64,000 nucleotides of DNA from assembly GCA_905250025.1 (NCBI GenBank), contig CAJNOJ010000054.1, positions 124,001-188,000 of the forward strand, written 5' to 3'. Every line of letters begins with the position of its first letter. Positions within the stretch are counted from its first letter, which is position 1. Shown here one piece after another: positions 48,515 through 60,411 of the stretch. The notes under the pieces were generated by a model. It worked only from the letters and a program-made list of their open reading frames with translations, had not been told where the DNA came from and searched no databases. A program made the position numbers and the translations under genes. This stretch comes from Adineta ricciae (lineage: Eukaryota > Rotifera > Eurotatoria > Adinetida > Adinetidae).

Positions 48515-49212
48515 GAAATCCTCTCCTCGTCTTTTCATTTCGATTGCCTTTTGAATAAATGTATGTGAATATGCAAATCGTCTTTAGTCATGTCCCTTGA
48601 GGCTACTTAATGATTGATGATCACGTGAGACATAAATAGTCAATTCTAACTTTTGTTTCTCCGAATCGAACAATGTGTTGATGACTCGTCAGTTATTTAT
48701 CTGCATAGAAAGGAGAAAAACGAATGAAATGTGCAATTAAACTGATTGTTGTCGATGAAGCGTGACAAAAGAAATGACATTTTTTCGTTTTCTCTCTCTG
48801 TCTACTCTCGTCGACTTGATCATCGTCACTACCTTCATGGTAGTGATGAGTCTCACCATGTACAAAATCAATTTCAACATCTGATTCTCCTTTCCGGATC
48901 TCACTACATCTGATCATGTCTTTCAACGAATACTTGATCTTAATCATGTTTTCAGTTCATTTGTACACATGTTTTTCTTTTTCTTCGATAATAAACTGTG
49001 GATAACAATGTGCGACACCTGTTTATTTTTACACGTAATATATATATTCTTCTCTCGCTGGTTCGTACCTTGACAAATGCACGTAGATGAATGAAAATGG
49101 GAAAGAGAATTCTTTGTAACAATGTCGAATAGTTGAACGAGCATCTGATTAGGTATGTTCATGACGAAGACCGAACAGAACAGTGCAAATCAATCAATCT
49201 TTTAGACTGACG
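48515..49212. other. Intergenic between two plus-strand genes
   Basis: About 0.7 kb, AT-rich. AATAAA at 48555 fits the NCS poly(A) site. A TTTAG acceptor at 49200-49204 lies 8 nt before the next ATG, a possible leader-intron or trans-splice acceptor. Confidence 0.45.
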
Positions 49213-50929
49213 ATGGATGCCGATTATGTTTTACCGTGTCGAAAATTTGCCTTTAGTATCGGACATTTTCTCAATGATCTTTGTGCATCTGTTTGGTTTT
49301 CATATTCATTGGTGTTTTATCATCGGATAGCGAAATTCTCAAATAGTTCAGCAGGCTACTTGATTTTGATTGGTCAAGTAGCTGATGCAATATCCACGAC
49401 ATTTGTTGGTTTAGCTTCGGATCGAACTAAACATGGTTTATGTGGAAAAAGAAAATCTTGGCATCTGTTGGGTGAATAAAACACAATAGTTTCTTTTTCG
49501 TTCTTCTTTCATTGGATTGATTTAGGAGTGATTTGCGTTCTTTGCTCATTCCCGTTTTGTTTCCGATTACCGAACGAGACTCTACTGTCGTCGTCATTTC
49601 TTTACTATACAATATTTATCCTTATATTTCAATTTGGATGGGCATGTTCGCAGATCGGACATTTATCCATGTTAAATGAATTAACACCGAAAGAAGATGA
49701 ACGAGTAGCATTGAATGCTTACCGACATGCTTGGTCTATTGCTGCTAATATATTCGTCTATACAGTGACTTGGCTACTCATTGACAATACTCAAGTTAGA
49801 GAGAATAATCAAATGAATGCAAATGTCTTTCGAGTAAGATGAACGTGATTTTCTCTACTAAAATATCGAATTTGACCGATAGATATTAACAAATATTATT
49901 ATCATTACTGGATTTTGTACTTCACTGATATTTTATTTCGGTTCGAAGGAATTATTAACTGTAACAAGTATGAAAGATCAAATGTTTGGTTCTGATGTGA
50001 ACTGAATTTTCCTTTTAGAGAATTATCAGTTTTTACCGATAGTATCTCGTAGTTGGCGTGAATTTTTCATGGATTCACAGTTTTATCTGATTGCATTGAT
50101 TTGGATGTTAACACGTGTGATTAGCAATCTCTCGCAAGTTTATTTACCATTGTATATCATGGATACAACGGATGCCAGTCAAGTTGATCGGGTTTGTGTC
50201 AGTGAAAAAAGCGAAATCTGAATACTTGACACGATTTTGTAGACTTTAATTGCAACAGGTCCATTGTGTGTCTATGTAACCGGTTTTATCACATCGTTTC
50301 CAATGCGAACAGTAAATCAATACTTAGGTCGAAAAGTGACAATGGTTGTCGGACTTGGTGCTATTCTTTTCTCCTCGTGTCTTTTCTGGTATATCTTTTT
50401 CTTGAATGAAAAATTCGGCATTTCAATGCAATTAATTATATTACTCGGATCATTTCTACTCGGCATTGGGATTACTACTGCACAAATAACATCGAGTGCA
50501 TTCACATCCGATTTAATCGGACAAAACACAGTAAACTTGACAAATTTTGTGTTCAATAAGAAAAAGATTCTTTTATAGGAAACAAGCGCATTTGTCTACG
50601 GAACGATGTCATTTTTGGACAAACTAGCAAATGGATTAGCAATCGCATTCATTCAACAGTATAACCCTTGCAGGTAATGGAAAACTTTCGAAAGAATGAT
50701 TTTTGTAATTGTTTTTTTTGTCCTAAGTGTCTGTCCAAATTGTTGTCCGTTGTTTTATCGACGAATTCTTTCATTTCTACCTGGAATTCTTACGATTGTA
50801 ACATTGTTTGTCTTGACAAGTATTGGCCGTGGACATACTCGAGGCGAGAAAATGCAATATTCGATCATTTCTCTGTGTAATCGATTGGTGCAACGAAGTT
50901 TGAAAGTGATATTGACAAAAATTGTTTGA
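49213..50929 (+). CDS. MFSD12-like major facilitator transporter
   Basis: 469 residues, about twelve helices, from exons 49213-49471, 49526-49833, 49883-49967, 50019-50191, 50243-50530, 50579-50673 and 50728-50929. MFSD12 imports cysteine into lysosomes and melanosomes in vertebrates. Matching features are the N-terminal [20 protein letters not shown] with [18 protein letters not shown] (the GPH/MFS cation-symporter-like loop), [60 protein letters not shown], and [16 protein letters not shown] before a Cys-rich segment ([11 protein letters not shown]). The length matches the family. The ATG at 49213 (MDADYV) follows a TTTAG. Substrate is inferred only from homology. Confidence 0.82.
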
Positions 50930-51285
50930 TAAACTCTTCTCTAGATCTATTTTTCTATCTGATAACAAATTTAACTCGTGTGCAGCGAGAAATCATGTGA
51001 AAATATTTTCGATAATTCTGATTTCCTAGTAAAGTCGTCATGCGACTGAAGAAATTCGTTAATCAACGAGTGAAAACTAAAAATAATCCATTTGTCATAC
51101 TTTCGATGGAAATTTACATATAAATTAGATGTTTATTTTTGCTTAGCAGCGTTCTTCAACATACTTCTTTATTCAAACTTTTTCGTCGTTATTATTCGAT
51201 TTTTGTCTTCGAAACCGAGAAAAAAATCACTTTATTCCATCAATTGTCTTCCTCATTAGCACTTCTTACAATTTAGTAAATTCAC
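50930..51285. other. Intergenic spacer
   Basis: 356 bp AT-rich between two plus-strand genes. Nothing recognisable. Confidence 0.4.
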
Positions 51286-52434
51286 ATGACATCATCTAAG
51301 ACGACGAAGAGAGTCTGTGTGACTTGTCAGAAAGGTGGAGATGTGTTTATGTGTCGTGGTTGTCAACGAATCTTTTGTCCTGTACATGTCGATGAACATC
51401 GCGAAAAAGTCGCTAAAGATGTGGAGAAATTAGCTGAAGAACATGAATTATTACAACGTGACATGAATCGTGATCATGAAGTGCAACTTCTTTCGTCAAT
51501 GATCGATACGTGGGAACAGGAATCGATCGAAAAGATCCATCGAACGGCGACTACGGCTCGATCGGATTTACAACGATGGCTTGAAAGAAACAATACCGAG
51601 GTGAAAGTTCCGTTCGCACAAATCACCAGTGAAGTTCGAGCATGTCAAAAGTCGGAGAATTACACGGAAATTGATCTGAAAAGATGGATACAACAATTAG
51701 AGGAATATCGAAACAAAGTCGAAAAAGCGCCAGTCATCGATATGTTAGACGAAGAAGACTCGATATACATTCATTTAATCAAACTACGCGAAAATACCAA
51801 TGATTTAGCCCATAATCATTTTCTCAATGGATCAACTTTGACACTTAATCAAAGTATGTTGAGTTTTCAAGACACAACACTTCTCGTTCGAGAACGATTC
51901 GACGAAATCTACGGACCAGCTGAAATTTTCGAAGATGGTCTTGTTGCTGCATATGCCGGTGCTTGGTTAGGATATTCCAGTGTTTGTGGGATTAATAACT
52001 ATTCTTCCGGAACGCATCACATTCGTTTTCGCATTTTGGAGAAATTTTACGATTCACCGTTCTTCGGCATCGTTTCCGCCTTGCAAACGAACATGGAACA
52101 TTCATTAGAAACTGTGTCCACACATGGTTGGTGGAATTTTGATTGCTCGATTATTCGCGGCGAAAAAGAACAACGCACCGAACGCGATAAAATAATTCGA
52201 ATATCCGACGAATTAACCCTAACAATCGATTGCGAAAGAACGCAAATATTTCTTAAACATCATCGATCCAGAAGACTTCTACACATACCTGTTGATGTTC
52301 GATCGTGTCCTCTTCCGTGGAAATTGCTGGTTGTTTTACATCGTCGTGGTGATTCAGTACGAATCATCGGTGGAACATTGAATTTAACGAGAGAAAACCT
52401 TTCGAGTCGATTGAGTCACAAACGCAAACCTTAA
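51286..52434 (+). CDS. B-box zinc finger / coiled-coil protein
   Basis: An intronless 382-residue protein. Residues about 10-36 form a B-box-type zinc finger: CVTC, then CRGC, then CPVH and a final His (C-x2-C-x8-C-x2-C-x4-C-x2-H-x3-H). A coiled coil follows (about 40-160: EKLAEEHELLQRDMNRDH and on). The C-terminal half (about 225-365) is a beta-rich domain that reads like a divergent PRY/SPRY-type fold (GTHHIRFRILEKF, SPFFGIVSA, THGWWNFD). There is no RING, so it is not a full TRIM ligase. Such B-box/coiled-coil proteins are expanded in bdelloid gene sets to my knowledge; the function is unknown. The lack of introns among intron-rich neighbours may point to a retro-copy origin. Confidence 0.7.
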   Translation: MTSSKTTKRVCVTCQKGGDVFMCRGCQRIFCPVHVDEHREKVAKDVEKLAEEHELLQRDMNRDHEVQLLSSMIDTWEQESIEKIHRTATTARSDLQRWLERNNTEVKVPFAQITSEVRACQKSENYTEIDLKRWIQQLEEYRNKVEKAPVIDMLDEEDSIYIHLIKLRENTNDLAHNHFLNGSTLTLNQSMLSFQDTTLLVRERFDEIYGPAEIFEDGLVAAYAGAWLGYSSVCGINNYSSGTHHIRFRILEKFYDSPFFGIVSALQTNMEHSLETVSTHGWWNFDCSIIRGEKEQRTERDKIIRISDELTLTIDCERTQIFLKHHRSRRLLHIPVDVRSCPLPWKLLVVLHRRGDSVRIIGGTLNLTRENLSSRLSHKRKP

Positions 52435-53697
52435 TGAAAGAGAAAAAAAGGTTTTTCGACTGAAAATGTACTTGTCAATTTCAAATAGATAAATAAATTA
52501 TCAGTATGCTGAAATTTTATGCAGAAAGAAAATCACAAGAAGCATATTCTAGTACAAGGTCGAACAAATCAATAAATATATTTTTCTTTTAAATCTAATC
52601 TGATAAGATGATATTGGTAAAACAACGAAAGACTAACTTACAGACTAAAGTCCAATCTTCATCAACATTCCTATGTGTTTTTTTTTCTCTTCGTTTCACA
52701 ACTTTCTTCTGATTTTGTACTCGACAATTAATATTGTTTGTCAAGAAACGAAAGACAAATAGATATGTACATATTGCTTAGGTAAATTATCCGTAGTCAT
52801 GTTCACATTGAAATAACAATACCGTTTAGTAAACATCTGATTAGTTGTCGTTTGCTCGATCCAGCCAGCTGTCAATTTCCTTTTGTATTCAAAAGCTCAA
52901 ATAAAAGAATTCTTGTTTTTTTAATTAACCGTTCACTGTTCCACCCACCTGCATTATATAGTCAAACACTTGAATGCTGGAGAGAAAAAGTAAAAGATCA
53001 AATTCGATATGACACATTCATTGTCAAGCATTCCACTCATTCATATCATACGTAATTCATGTATTGTTCATGAACAGATTAGCAACTATATGATCAGCTC
53101 GAAGTTGCTTACGGTCGTTGATCTTTTTCTTCATTGACAAAGTTACTGCCCTGAAGGAGACTCGTGCGAACATTCAATGCTCAATCTTGAGTGTTGTTTC
53201 GTTTCAATCATAGACACATATCAACAACATTGAGCAAAGCAATCAAGCATCGCTAATTATAATCTCAGGTAAAAACATCCGTTTAATGAACGATGATGAA
53301 ATTCTTAAAATGAAAAATGATTCATTAATCGGATTTTTTTCTCTCGACGAATCTCCTTGGAGATTAGTATATCTTCCGATAAATGATGAAACTCATTTCG
53401 ACGTTCTTGATTGAAAAAACTCAACTTCATCAATATATTGACTTTTTCTTCTCTCTTCTTTTTTTTTCAGCACGATAAATATCTTCGAATGTTTTCTCAT
53501 TGGTCACTATTTTCTTCTCTATCCTATCCTGTTATTCGCTCGTTCTCGCTCTCCTATATTTGCATTGATATTCTTGTTATTGCTCGCAAAAGAGAGAGAG
53601 AGCAAGAGAAAAAAAGATTAGATTATTCAAACGACTTTTTCTTTTATCAAACACCAATCTATTATCAATGCGTTTGCTATTAAATCAAACTGGTCAA
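52435..53697. other. Intergenic and leader region of the Ptf1a-like gene
   Basis: About 1.26 kb. A strong acceptor (TTTTTTTTTCAG) ends at 53470, so the bHLH gene probably has a 5' untranslated exon downstream of it. An in-frame ATG at 53668 could add ten residues to the bHLH protein. No other gene seen. Confidence 0.5.
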
Positions 53698-56488
53698 ATG
53701 TCTACAAGTTCGAAAATCTTCTCCGATCACGAAAGCGACGAATTCGACGAGGACGAAATGATGGTGGATTATGACAATTCGACTCATCGATCACCACTGA
53801 CAAGAAAATACCCTCAACGTTCGTCTATCTCCAAACGAATGTCGATTAAAAACGGTCGAAAATCTTCACTTCCCGTCAAGAAACGATCAAGTCTGAAACG
53901 ATCATCGAAATCGCCCCGCTGTTACGATCCATTCGATGGTTTTGATATGGACGATGCCAATGAAACCGACTACTCTCATCAAACCAGTGGTCAACGACAT
54001 GCCGCCAATCTACGTGAACGAAAACGTATGCAGTCCATCAACGATGCTTTCGAAGGTCTACGCACACATATTCCTGTTCATCCTTATGAAAAACGTTTGT
54101 CGAAAGTCGATACACTTCGTTTGGCAATTGATTACATTGCATTTCTCAATCGCTTGCTAACGAGCACATCTCAAACGGATTCGATCCATCCACTGCCTCA
54201 ACCATCGCATCGGTTTCGTTCTCACCCGTCTCATCCTCATGGCAACAATTGTCCAGCATTGACAAAAAAGAAGATTATTCTCGATTATCGACCAATAATA
54301 ACGGAAGAAAATAATGAAAGTAAGATATGGACAGATCATTAGATATCAACTTAATAAGCGTAAATAGATCAGACACGTTTACCTTCGATGACTCTCGTTT
54401 AAGTAACCAGTCGGAAGAAAGTATTCTTATTGATCAAACAGTTCGGATGAATTATTTTTCTTCTTCTTCTTCTTCTTTTGGATACACATGTTGATGTTTA
54501 TTTAAAACGAAATCTGTCTTAATTTGTTGCGAAAAGAGAAAAAAAACCTGATCTATTTGTTTTGTCTAATCATAGACACGTGAGATAGAATGTTTTGATA
54601 TTCGTTCGAAAAAAACAGTAGTTATTCTTGTTGTTAAGTTCTCTTGAGGGAATATTTCGTTGTTGCCGAGTTGACTTAGGGCGAGAAACAGAGAAGAGAA
54701 GATATTGGCAATCGAACACTTGAAATAGTGTGAATATGTTGATAAATTTATCATCATCATTTGTCTCGAAGTTTTGTTTGCCAATCAGACAACATCGACT
54801 CTCCGCTGAGTGTATTCAAATATAAACAAATTGAAACAAAAAGGAAGCAAAGAACAATTTGCTCGAAAATATCGACAAATGATGATGATTCAATACACTT
54901 GAGAGGAACGAATTAGTAGCTGAAAAATCAGCTGCCGGAGACAATGACATGGCGAATAAAAATAGAAACTAAAAGTGTTTATTCTAGCTGTTCATGTCCA
55001 AATTGGCTGACGAACTAAGTATCTATCATCTATTGTCTCCACTTCAAATCCATTTATCATCATTTCAAGCTAATGAGAATTGTTTTCCTCCTCGGAAAAA
55101 TAAAGATGTTCGACTTGATTCTTTTTTCCCTTCCCTGTTGTCCCAGCTGGTCAGTGGTCGCGTGCCTCCGCCCATTTATCATACAAACTATATCATAGTC
55201 ATTAGAATCAGTCGGCCAAATCGACTCTTGTCTTTGTACATATACATTTGATCTTTTACTAGAATGACACTAACCGCAAGAAGTAAATCATCACGTATCT
55301 CATTTGGTTTTAGTTAATTTTATGAATAGAAAAGAAGAAAAGAAACGAGACCGCTTTCAATTAGTTGCTTGTTTAGTCGTTAGTGATCGTTACATCATTC
55401 AAGCTAGTTCCTCTTCACTAATCGATAAGTGTTTACCGCTATTTTGTTTGATATGATGTATGTTTTTATTTCTCAATATCACCAACGATACGGTCAGAAA
55501 TCAAGTTGTCTATCCAATAACTTGAAAGAGTGAAAAGTGGCCCATCATCTTCAATGATCCTAACCGGTATCGGACATGAATGTGAAAGAGAAGAAAACAC
55601 AGAAATATGTATTTGTAACGGATTATTTTCTGTTATTGCCTATGGCTTATTTATTCTCACCGTTGAGAATAGAGAAAAACAAAAAGTTGAAACATTGAAT
55701 TGAAATCTTCTCTTTGTTTTGCAGAACAAATGATCATAGGACATTCTCTATCATGGTATGACTCATCATTACATCATTTGGTTCATCATGCATCTATTGC
55801 TGCACCTGGTTGTAACATCTATCATTCGGACATCGTCGTTGTGTCAACCAATGTCTGGGTACCGGAAATGCTTTCTGCGTCGTCATCGTCGAATTCACTT
55901 CATGCGTCAACTTCACCAACATGCTCAACTATTCCTATGGCTTTATCAGCGCGAAATCATCATTTACCTCTCTCGGTTCATCAAAGCGATGATAGTGAAG
56001 ACGATCATCAACATCATCGCCGTCACCATCGAGACGACGAAGACAATGTAAATTTAAATGATTTAAATCCTAATCATTTACAAGAAATTCCTTCACAATG
56101 GGATATGTCAATCAATGGCAATGATTTTCTGCCTGTTTATAACAATCATCATCATCTTCATCATCATCATCATCAACAACAACAACAGCAGCAGCAACAG
56201 CAACAAGCACAGACAACGATCTATGACGATGATTCTGTTTGGTATGAACGATTGAGATCGATGGCAACATCAATTGGTAGTGAACAACAATCATCTTCCG
56301 ATTCATCATCGAATGACATTCAACAACATCATCAATTATTCGATGTTTATTCTCAACATCTTCCTCCACCGATGATGACTGCTGTTGGTCTTGATCCGCA
56401 TATGAACTATTATTCAACAAATCATTCATTTGATCATTATCACCATCATCATCACATCCCCGAATATCAGACAATGTTTTCGTTTTAA
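53698..56488 (+). CDS. PTF1A: Ptf1a-like bHLH transcription factor
   Basis: 461 residues from exons 53698-54319 and 55725-56488. PTF1A specifies inhibitory neurons and digestive-gland cells and binds E-boxes as a dimer with RBPJ. The bHLH ([24 protein letters not shown], then [31 protein letters not shown]) is nearly the vertebrate Ptf1a sequence and distinctive for this subfamily. After the intron, GHSLSWYD and TNVWVPEM match the two short C-terminal motifs (GHSLSW; VWTPE) that contact RBPJ, which confirms the exon join. The N-terminus is acidic then Lys/Arg/Ser-rich. Later regions hold His and Gln runs ([16 protein letters not shown], about residues 360-380), which make it longer than the human protein. 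The 1.4-kb intron is exceptional here and could house an enhancer. Confidence 0.88.
54320..55724 (+). other. Unusually long intron of the Ptf1a-like gene
   Basis: 1405 nt with donor GTAAGA and acceptor TTTGTTTTGCAG, about 25 times the local median. It contains no coding exon I can support; a TTCTTCTTCTTCTTC microsatellite lies near 54460. An open frame at 54994-55251 has no support. Confidence 0.7.
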
Positions 56489-57633
56489 TCTTTCTTCTTT
56501 CTCAGACGGAAAATAAAAAATAACAACAACTTGTAAAAGAGCAATGAGTGTGAAATTTTAGTTTAAATAAAGTATTACAATAATCATGTATTATAATCGA
56601 ATTGAAAAAAGCTTATTTGATCTCTAACAATATGGATCAATATGAGTAGATATCAAAGACGGAAGCGAACAGCGATTAGTATTTTCCGAGCGACATTCAA
56701 AGATTGGTTAGTAACCACGCCTTCGGCTCTTTTCTTCATTCGATCTTATAATTGTATGTTCATGTCATCTAGTAATCGATATCGTAGATGAAAAGAAAAT
56801 CGCTATAAGACACGTTTAGTCGTTTTGTCTACTAGTCAAATCTTATCGACGAATAAGAAGCAGGCGAGTTATCAGAACACTCGATCGTATCAGCGAAATG
56901 GTGAGAAAAAAAAACAGATTTAATAAGTTTTCAACTTGATGAAAAAAAAGTCATGCCTGTCAAGGTTAGATATTGGAAATAACTGATGGCTTCTTCTTTG
57001 AACAAGTTGATTAATCTGTTATGAAAAGATGTTCGGAAGACAAAATCATAATATTTGAGATGAAAAAACGCAGAAGTCGATGAATTCGTTTGACATCAAA
57101 GATGCAATCCTTTCGAAGACTGTCAATTGAAAACAAATAGACCATCGCTCCGAGGCAATGGTTGATAACGAAAGATTAAATATATTGACATACGACGGAA
57201 ATCAGAACAATATTCCTCTCCTTTCTATTTACCTTATTCATATTAAACATGTTTGTACTTTCTTTTCGTAATATGTCTATATAATCAATGATGAAATAGC
57301 ATAAATTGCGATTCCGCTTCGTTGTATACAAAGCAAATGAGTAATACACGATAATGATGGAAAAGTAAGGCTAGGAGAAGGAGACATGTGTATTGTGCGT
57401 CATTTCTTTGCGATAGAAAAATCGATCGATCAAACTGAAAATAATCGAAAGTTAACAGTTGACATGTACGCGGATTGTATAACTTCGATTAAATCAAAAG
57501 AAATTTCTCCATTGCATTTCTTTTTCTTCGTCGATTTATCATTAACTTTTTTTTTATTCGTTCTATCAAGGTGTTGTCTTTTCTTTTCTTCTTTTCACGT
57601 GTTTATTTATGTACATAAGTGAAGCAGAGTGCG
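56489..57633. other. Intergenic, no gene seen
   Basis: About 1.1 kb AT-rich. AATAAA at 56566 fits the end of the bHLH gene; T-rich runs precede the next gene. No supported frame. Confidence 0.45.
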
Positions 57634-58020
57634 ATGAGATTATACATATACTTATTAGTCTTGTTTCAAATTGAAATTGGACTCGCGATCCGATGTTACT
57701 CATGTGTGGGGAAGACCGGCAGCAAGAAATATGCTGATGATCCATGTTTGAACCCGGCGAAGAATCTTGGCGATGGAAATGTAAAAGAAATTGAGTGTTT
57801 GAATACGAAACTATGTTGGAAAGCGATAACAGCTGGCCAGTTGAAACGTGGTTGTGGAGAAAAACGATGTGCTTTCATTCCGGATATCAATATGGGTTCG
57901 GTGATTAGTCAAACATGTTGTTCGAATGATCTATGTAATCGAACATCAGTTATTTCGGCGTCCCAATGGGTTGTTTCGTCTTTGTTCATTGCATGTTTTA
58001 CTCTTCGATTAACTTTTTAA
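57634..58020 (+). CDS. Ly6/uPAR three-finger protein, probably GPI-anchored
   Basis: An intronless 128-residue protein. The signal peptide is MRLYIYLLVLFQIEIGLA; the mature part starts IRCYSCVG and shows the LU-domain Cys pattern with the terminal CCSNDLCN signature, ten Cys in all. A hydrophobic C-terminus (WVVSSLFIACFTLRLTF) after a small-residue stretch (SVISAS) predicts GPI attachment. These proteins act at the cell surface as receptors or receptor modulators; this one cannot be assigned further. The true ATG is at 57634; a GTG fifteen bases upstream is in frame but is not a plausible eukaryotic start. The domain call is firm. Confidence 0.85.
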   Translation: MRLYIYLLVLFQIEIGLAIRCYSCVGKTGSKKYADDPCLNPAKNLGDGNVKEIECLNTKLCWKAITAGQLKRGCGEKRCAFIPDINMGSVISQTCCSNDLCNRTSVISASQWVVSSLFIACFTLRLTF

Positions 58021-58579
58021 ATATTGAAAGGAAAAGCTTCGCTTTTTGTGTACTTCGCTTAGAAAAATTTAATAAAATTCTTTTCTTTTCTGTTTAATGC
58101 ATTGCTTTAACTCCCGATGGGCACATAAGAGAAGAAAAGAGTAGATTTTTCTTCTTATTCGACATCTTTCTATTCTACACTTTTCGATTACCTATTTTCT
58201 TTCTTCTTTCTTCTTTGTGCTCATGTTTGTCAAGATCCTTTTCTTTATGCATACACACTTACAATTTGATGTTTATCATCATCGCCATGACACACGGAGG
58301 TAGAGAGAGAGAGAGAGAAAGGGACAGACAGTGCCGTTGTGACTACAGATCGATTAATGACGATACAAACAATTTTATTCAAAGAAGAAAAAAAAAGCTT
58401 TCAAACACACTGCTAATGTTTGAATGATTTTGATTAAAAATAAGTCGATTTTCCTAGTTGAAACTAAGTGTTACGTTTCATTAACCAACTGCTAATCACA
58501 AAACGCTAATATGAATGACGAACTTTTGCTAAATGATACACTTCTAACGTTCTACTTGTGATTATTCTTTAGATTGATT
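58021..58579. other. Intergenic with GA repeat
   Basis: 560 bp with a (GA)n run near 58303-58318. A TTTAG acceptor at 58568-58572 lies 7 nt before the next ATG, a candidate leader or trans-splice site. Confidence 0.45.
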
Positions 58580-60034
58580 ATGACACGGAATTCTTTGAGC
58601 GAAGAAAGTTTAGTTCGATTCGAACAGTATCTCAGTACGAATCCGTATCGTGAATATTCTATGAACAAACCGTACTTTCCGCGAACGTCTCATGTTTTAT
58701 TACATTCAACTCGTCAAATCCCACAACAGCAATCTTCGATGCTCGCTTTTCATCAATCATTGAATAATCCGAAAAATTCGTCGACACTCGACCGCATCGC
58801 CTATAAACTTCGAATGAAATCCGACTTGAATATCGATACACTTCGTGAAACGGATGCTCGCCGTCGGCGTCAACAACGAAATCAACAACATACACCATCG
58901 CAGAACTATCTAAATTTAGAAGCAAGCGATATTACTAGTTCAATTTTCCCATCAACCACGACAACAACAAAAACACTACCCCGACAGCCGCCATCGACCA
59001 CTATGCCAGCAGAAACGATGAAGACATTAGCTAATGAAGATCTAAACGGTATCGAAGGTAATGCCGTTCGTGTCGGAACTGTCGACGATCTTGTCAAACG
59101 ATTCCGTCCGGTAGATTATCAACTCGCTCATCCTCCCATCGATTTCCTTGAAAGCCCATCGACGTACGATTCCACAAATCTGTTAAAACACAATCGAACC
59201 GTCGAAGTTAAATCGCATTCACATCACCAACAAGAACGTATAATCAAAGAACCACAAGCATTAACTGAATATCGATTCAAAACTCCAACACTCCCAAGTA
59301 TTTCGAGACGAATGCGTCGAGAGTCGGCCAATCGTCAAGGAAGATACTCTCAACCTCGAACACGAGATCAGTACACAAACACTGACAATCCAACAGATGC
59401 ATCTTTATTGAATCAATGTCCATTGAATTCACCGGACACACATCGACAAAGAATGAATAACTCCACTAATCAACCACAGCACGCATCGGAAATCAATCTA
59501 TATAATAAACGAGTTCAAGAATCACGTGAAAAGAGTCTAATGCGTACAGAAAAGCAATTGTGTGTTTGTAATAAATTGACTATCATTGATCCATTTACCT
59601 CGAATAGTGATCCTATGGACACAGTCATTGATCAATTTCACCATCAACAAATGCCGACAACAACAACAACAACAACAACAAATTATATATTTCCTCCTGT
59701 GCGCCCATTTGGTTATTTCACGAAGAAATCCCTGAGTGAAGAAATGCAACAAACAGCAAATATCGCATCGCTTTCACCACGTCATACAAAAAAGCATGGA
59801 ATTACTAAAAATCTCCATCAAGTATCCAAACATGCATCCGACACATTTGAGAAAACTGGTCATTATCGAACATTTACCGGTCGAATCAAATCAGTCGATA
59901 GTCTGTCGGACTACGATGATGACGATGAAGATAATGCCGATAACAGTAATCCACGACATAACACAACCGTCGCTGGTGGTCCCAGCGTTCCTGTTACTCT
60001 TGTGCAAAATATTACTGATGATGACGAACTATAA
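58580..60034 (+). CDS. Long disordered protein of unknown function
   Basis: A 484-residue single-exon frame that I do not recognise. It is rich in Ser, Thr, Asn, Gln and Arg with Thr runs (TTTTTTTT), an acidic patch (SDYDDDDEDNAD) and the C-terminus TDDDEL. There is no signal peptide, membrane helix or Cys cluster, only CVCNK in the middle. The length of the frame, its third-position composition, the frequent RRMRR and SPRHTKK basic-Ser/Pro motifs (kinase-site-like) and the acceptor just before the ATG support it as real. A cytoplasmic scaffold is a guess. The start is the ATG at 58580; the in-frame TTG just upstream is not used. Confidence 0.6.
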   Translation: MTRNSLSEESLVRFEQYLSTNPYREYSMNKPYFPRTSHVLLHSTRQIPQQQSSMLAFHQSLNNPKNSSTLDRIAYKLRMKSDLNIDTLRETDARRRRQQRNQQHTPSQNYLNLEASDITSSIFPSTTTTTKTLPRQPPSTTMPAETMKTLANEDLNGIEGNAVRVGTVDDLVKRFRPVDYQLAHPPIDFLESPSTYDSTNLLKHNRTVEVKSHSHHQQERIIKEPQALTEYRFKTPTLPSISRRMRRESANRQGRYSQPRTRDQYTNTDNPTDASLLNQCPLNSPDTHRQRMNNSTNQPQHASEINLYNKRVQESREKSLMRTEKQLCVCNKLTIIDPFTSNSDPMDTVIDQFHHQQMPTTTTTTTTNYIFPPVRPFGYFTKKSLSEEMQQTANIASLSPRHTKKHGITKNLHQVSKHASDTFEKTGHYRTFTGRIKSVDSLSDYDDDDEDNADNSNPRHNTTVAGGPSVPVTLVQNITDDDEL

Positions 60035-60411
60035 AATTGCATTAGTGAAAGAGATTTCTTTGAATGTATATATGATGTTATGTTAATGAGTTTCTCTAAG
60101 ATTTTATACGTTGAAAAGTTGTTGCATGTATGTGTGTGTGTATTTAATTAAAGTATGAGGTTCCAGGAAGATTTATTCGTATTGTTTATCAATAAGTATT
60201 GTCAAATTGATTCCATAGTTGAATTTAAAGAAAATAATCTTCACAAAGATGAATATAGAGTTAAATAAATGAAAGACGTCAAATCAAAAGTTCAGATTCA
60301 ACCAATGAGATGATTTATTTGTTACTTGAAGTAAAACGAGATATTTCATGATCAGATCTAAATAGAACAAATAAACAAACTTTTCTTGATATTTTTTTTC
60401 GTGCTTATGTA
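60035..60411. other. Spacer between converging genes
   Basis: 377 bp with a short GT run (TGTGTGTGTGTG near 60131) and AATAAA-like sites on both strands. No gene. Confidence 0.45.

Noticed and set aside
57619..57633. Upstream GTG start for the Ly6 protein
   Set aside because: Non-ATG start in a eukaryote; the ATG at 57634 gives a better signal peptide.
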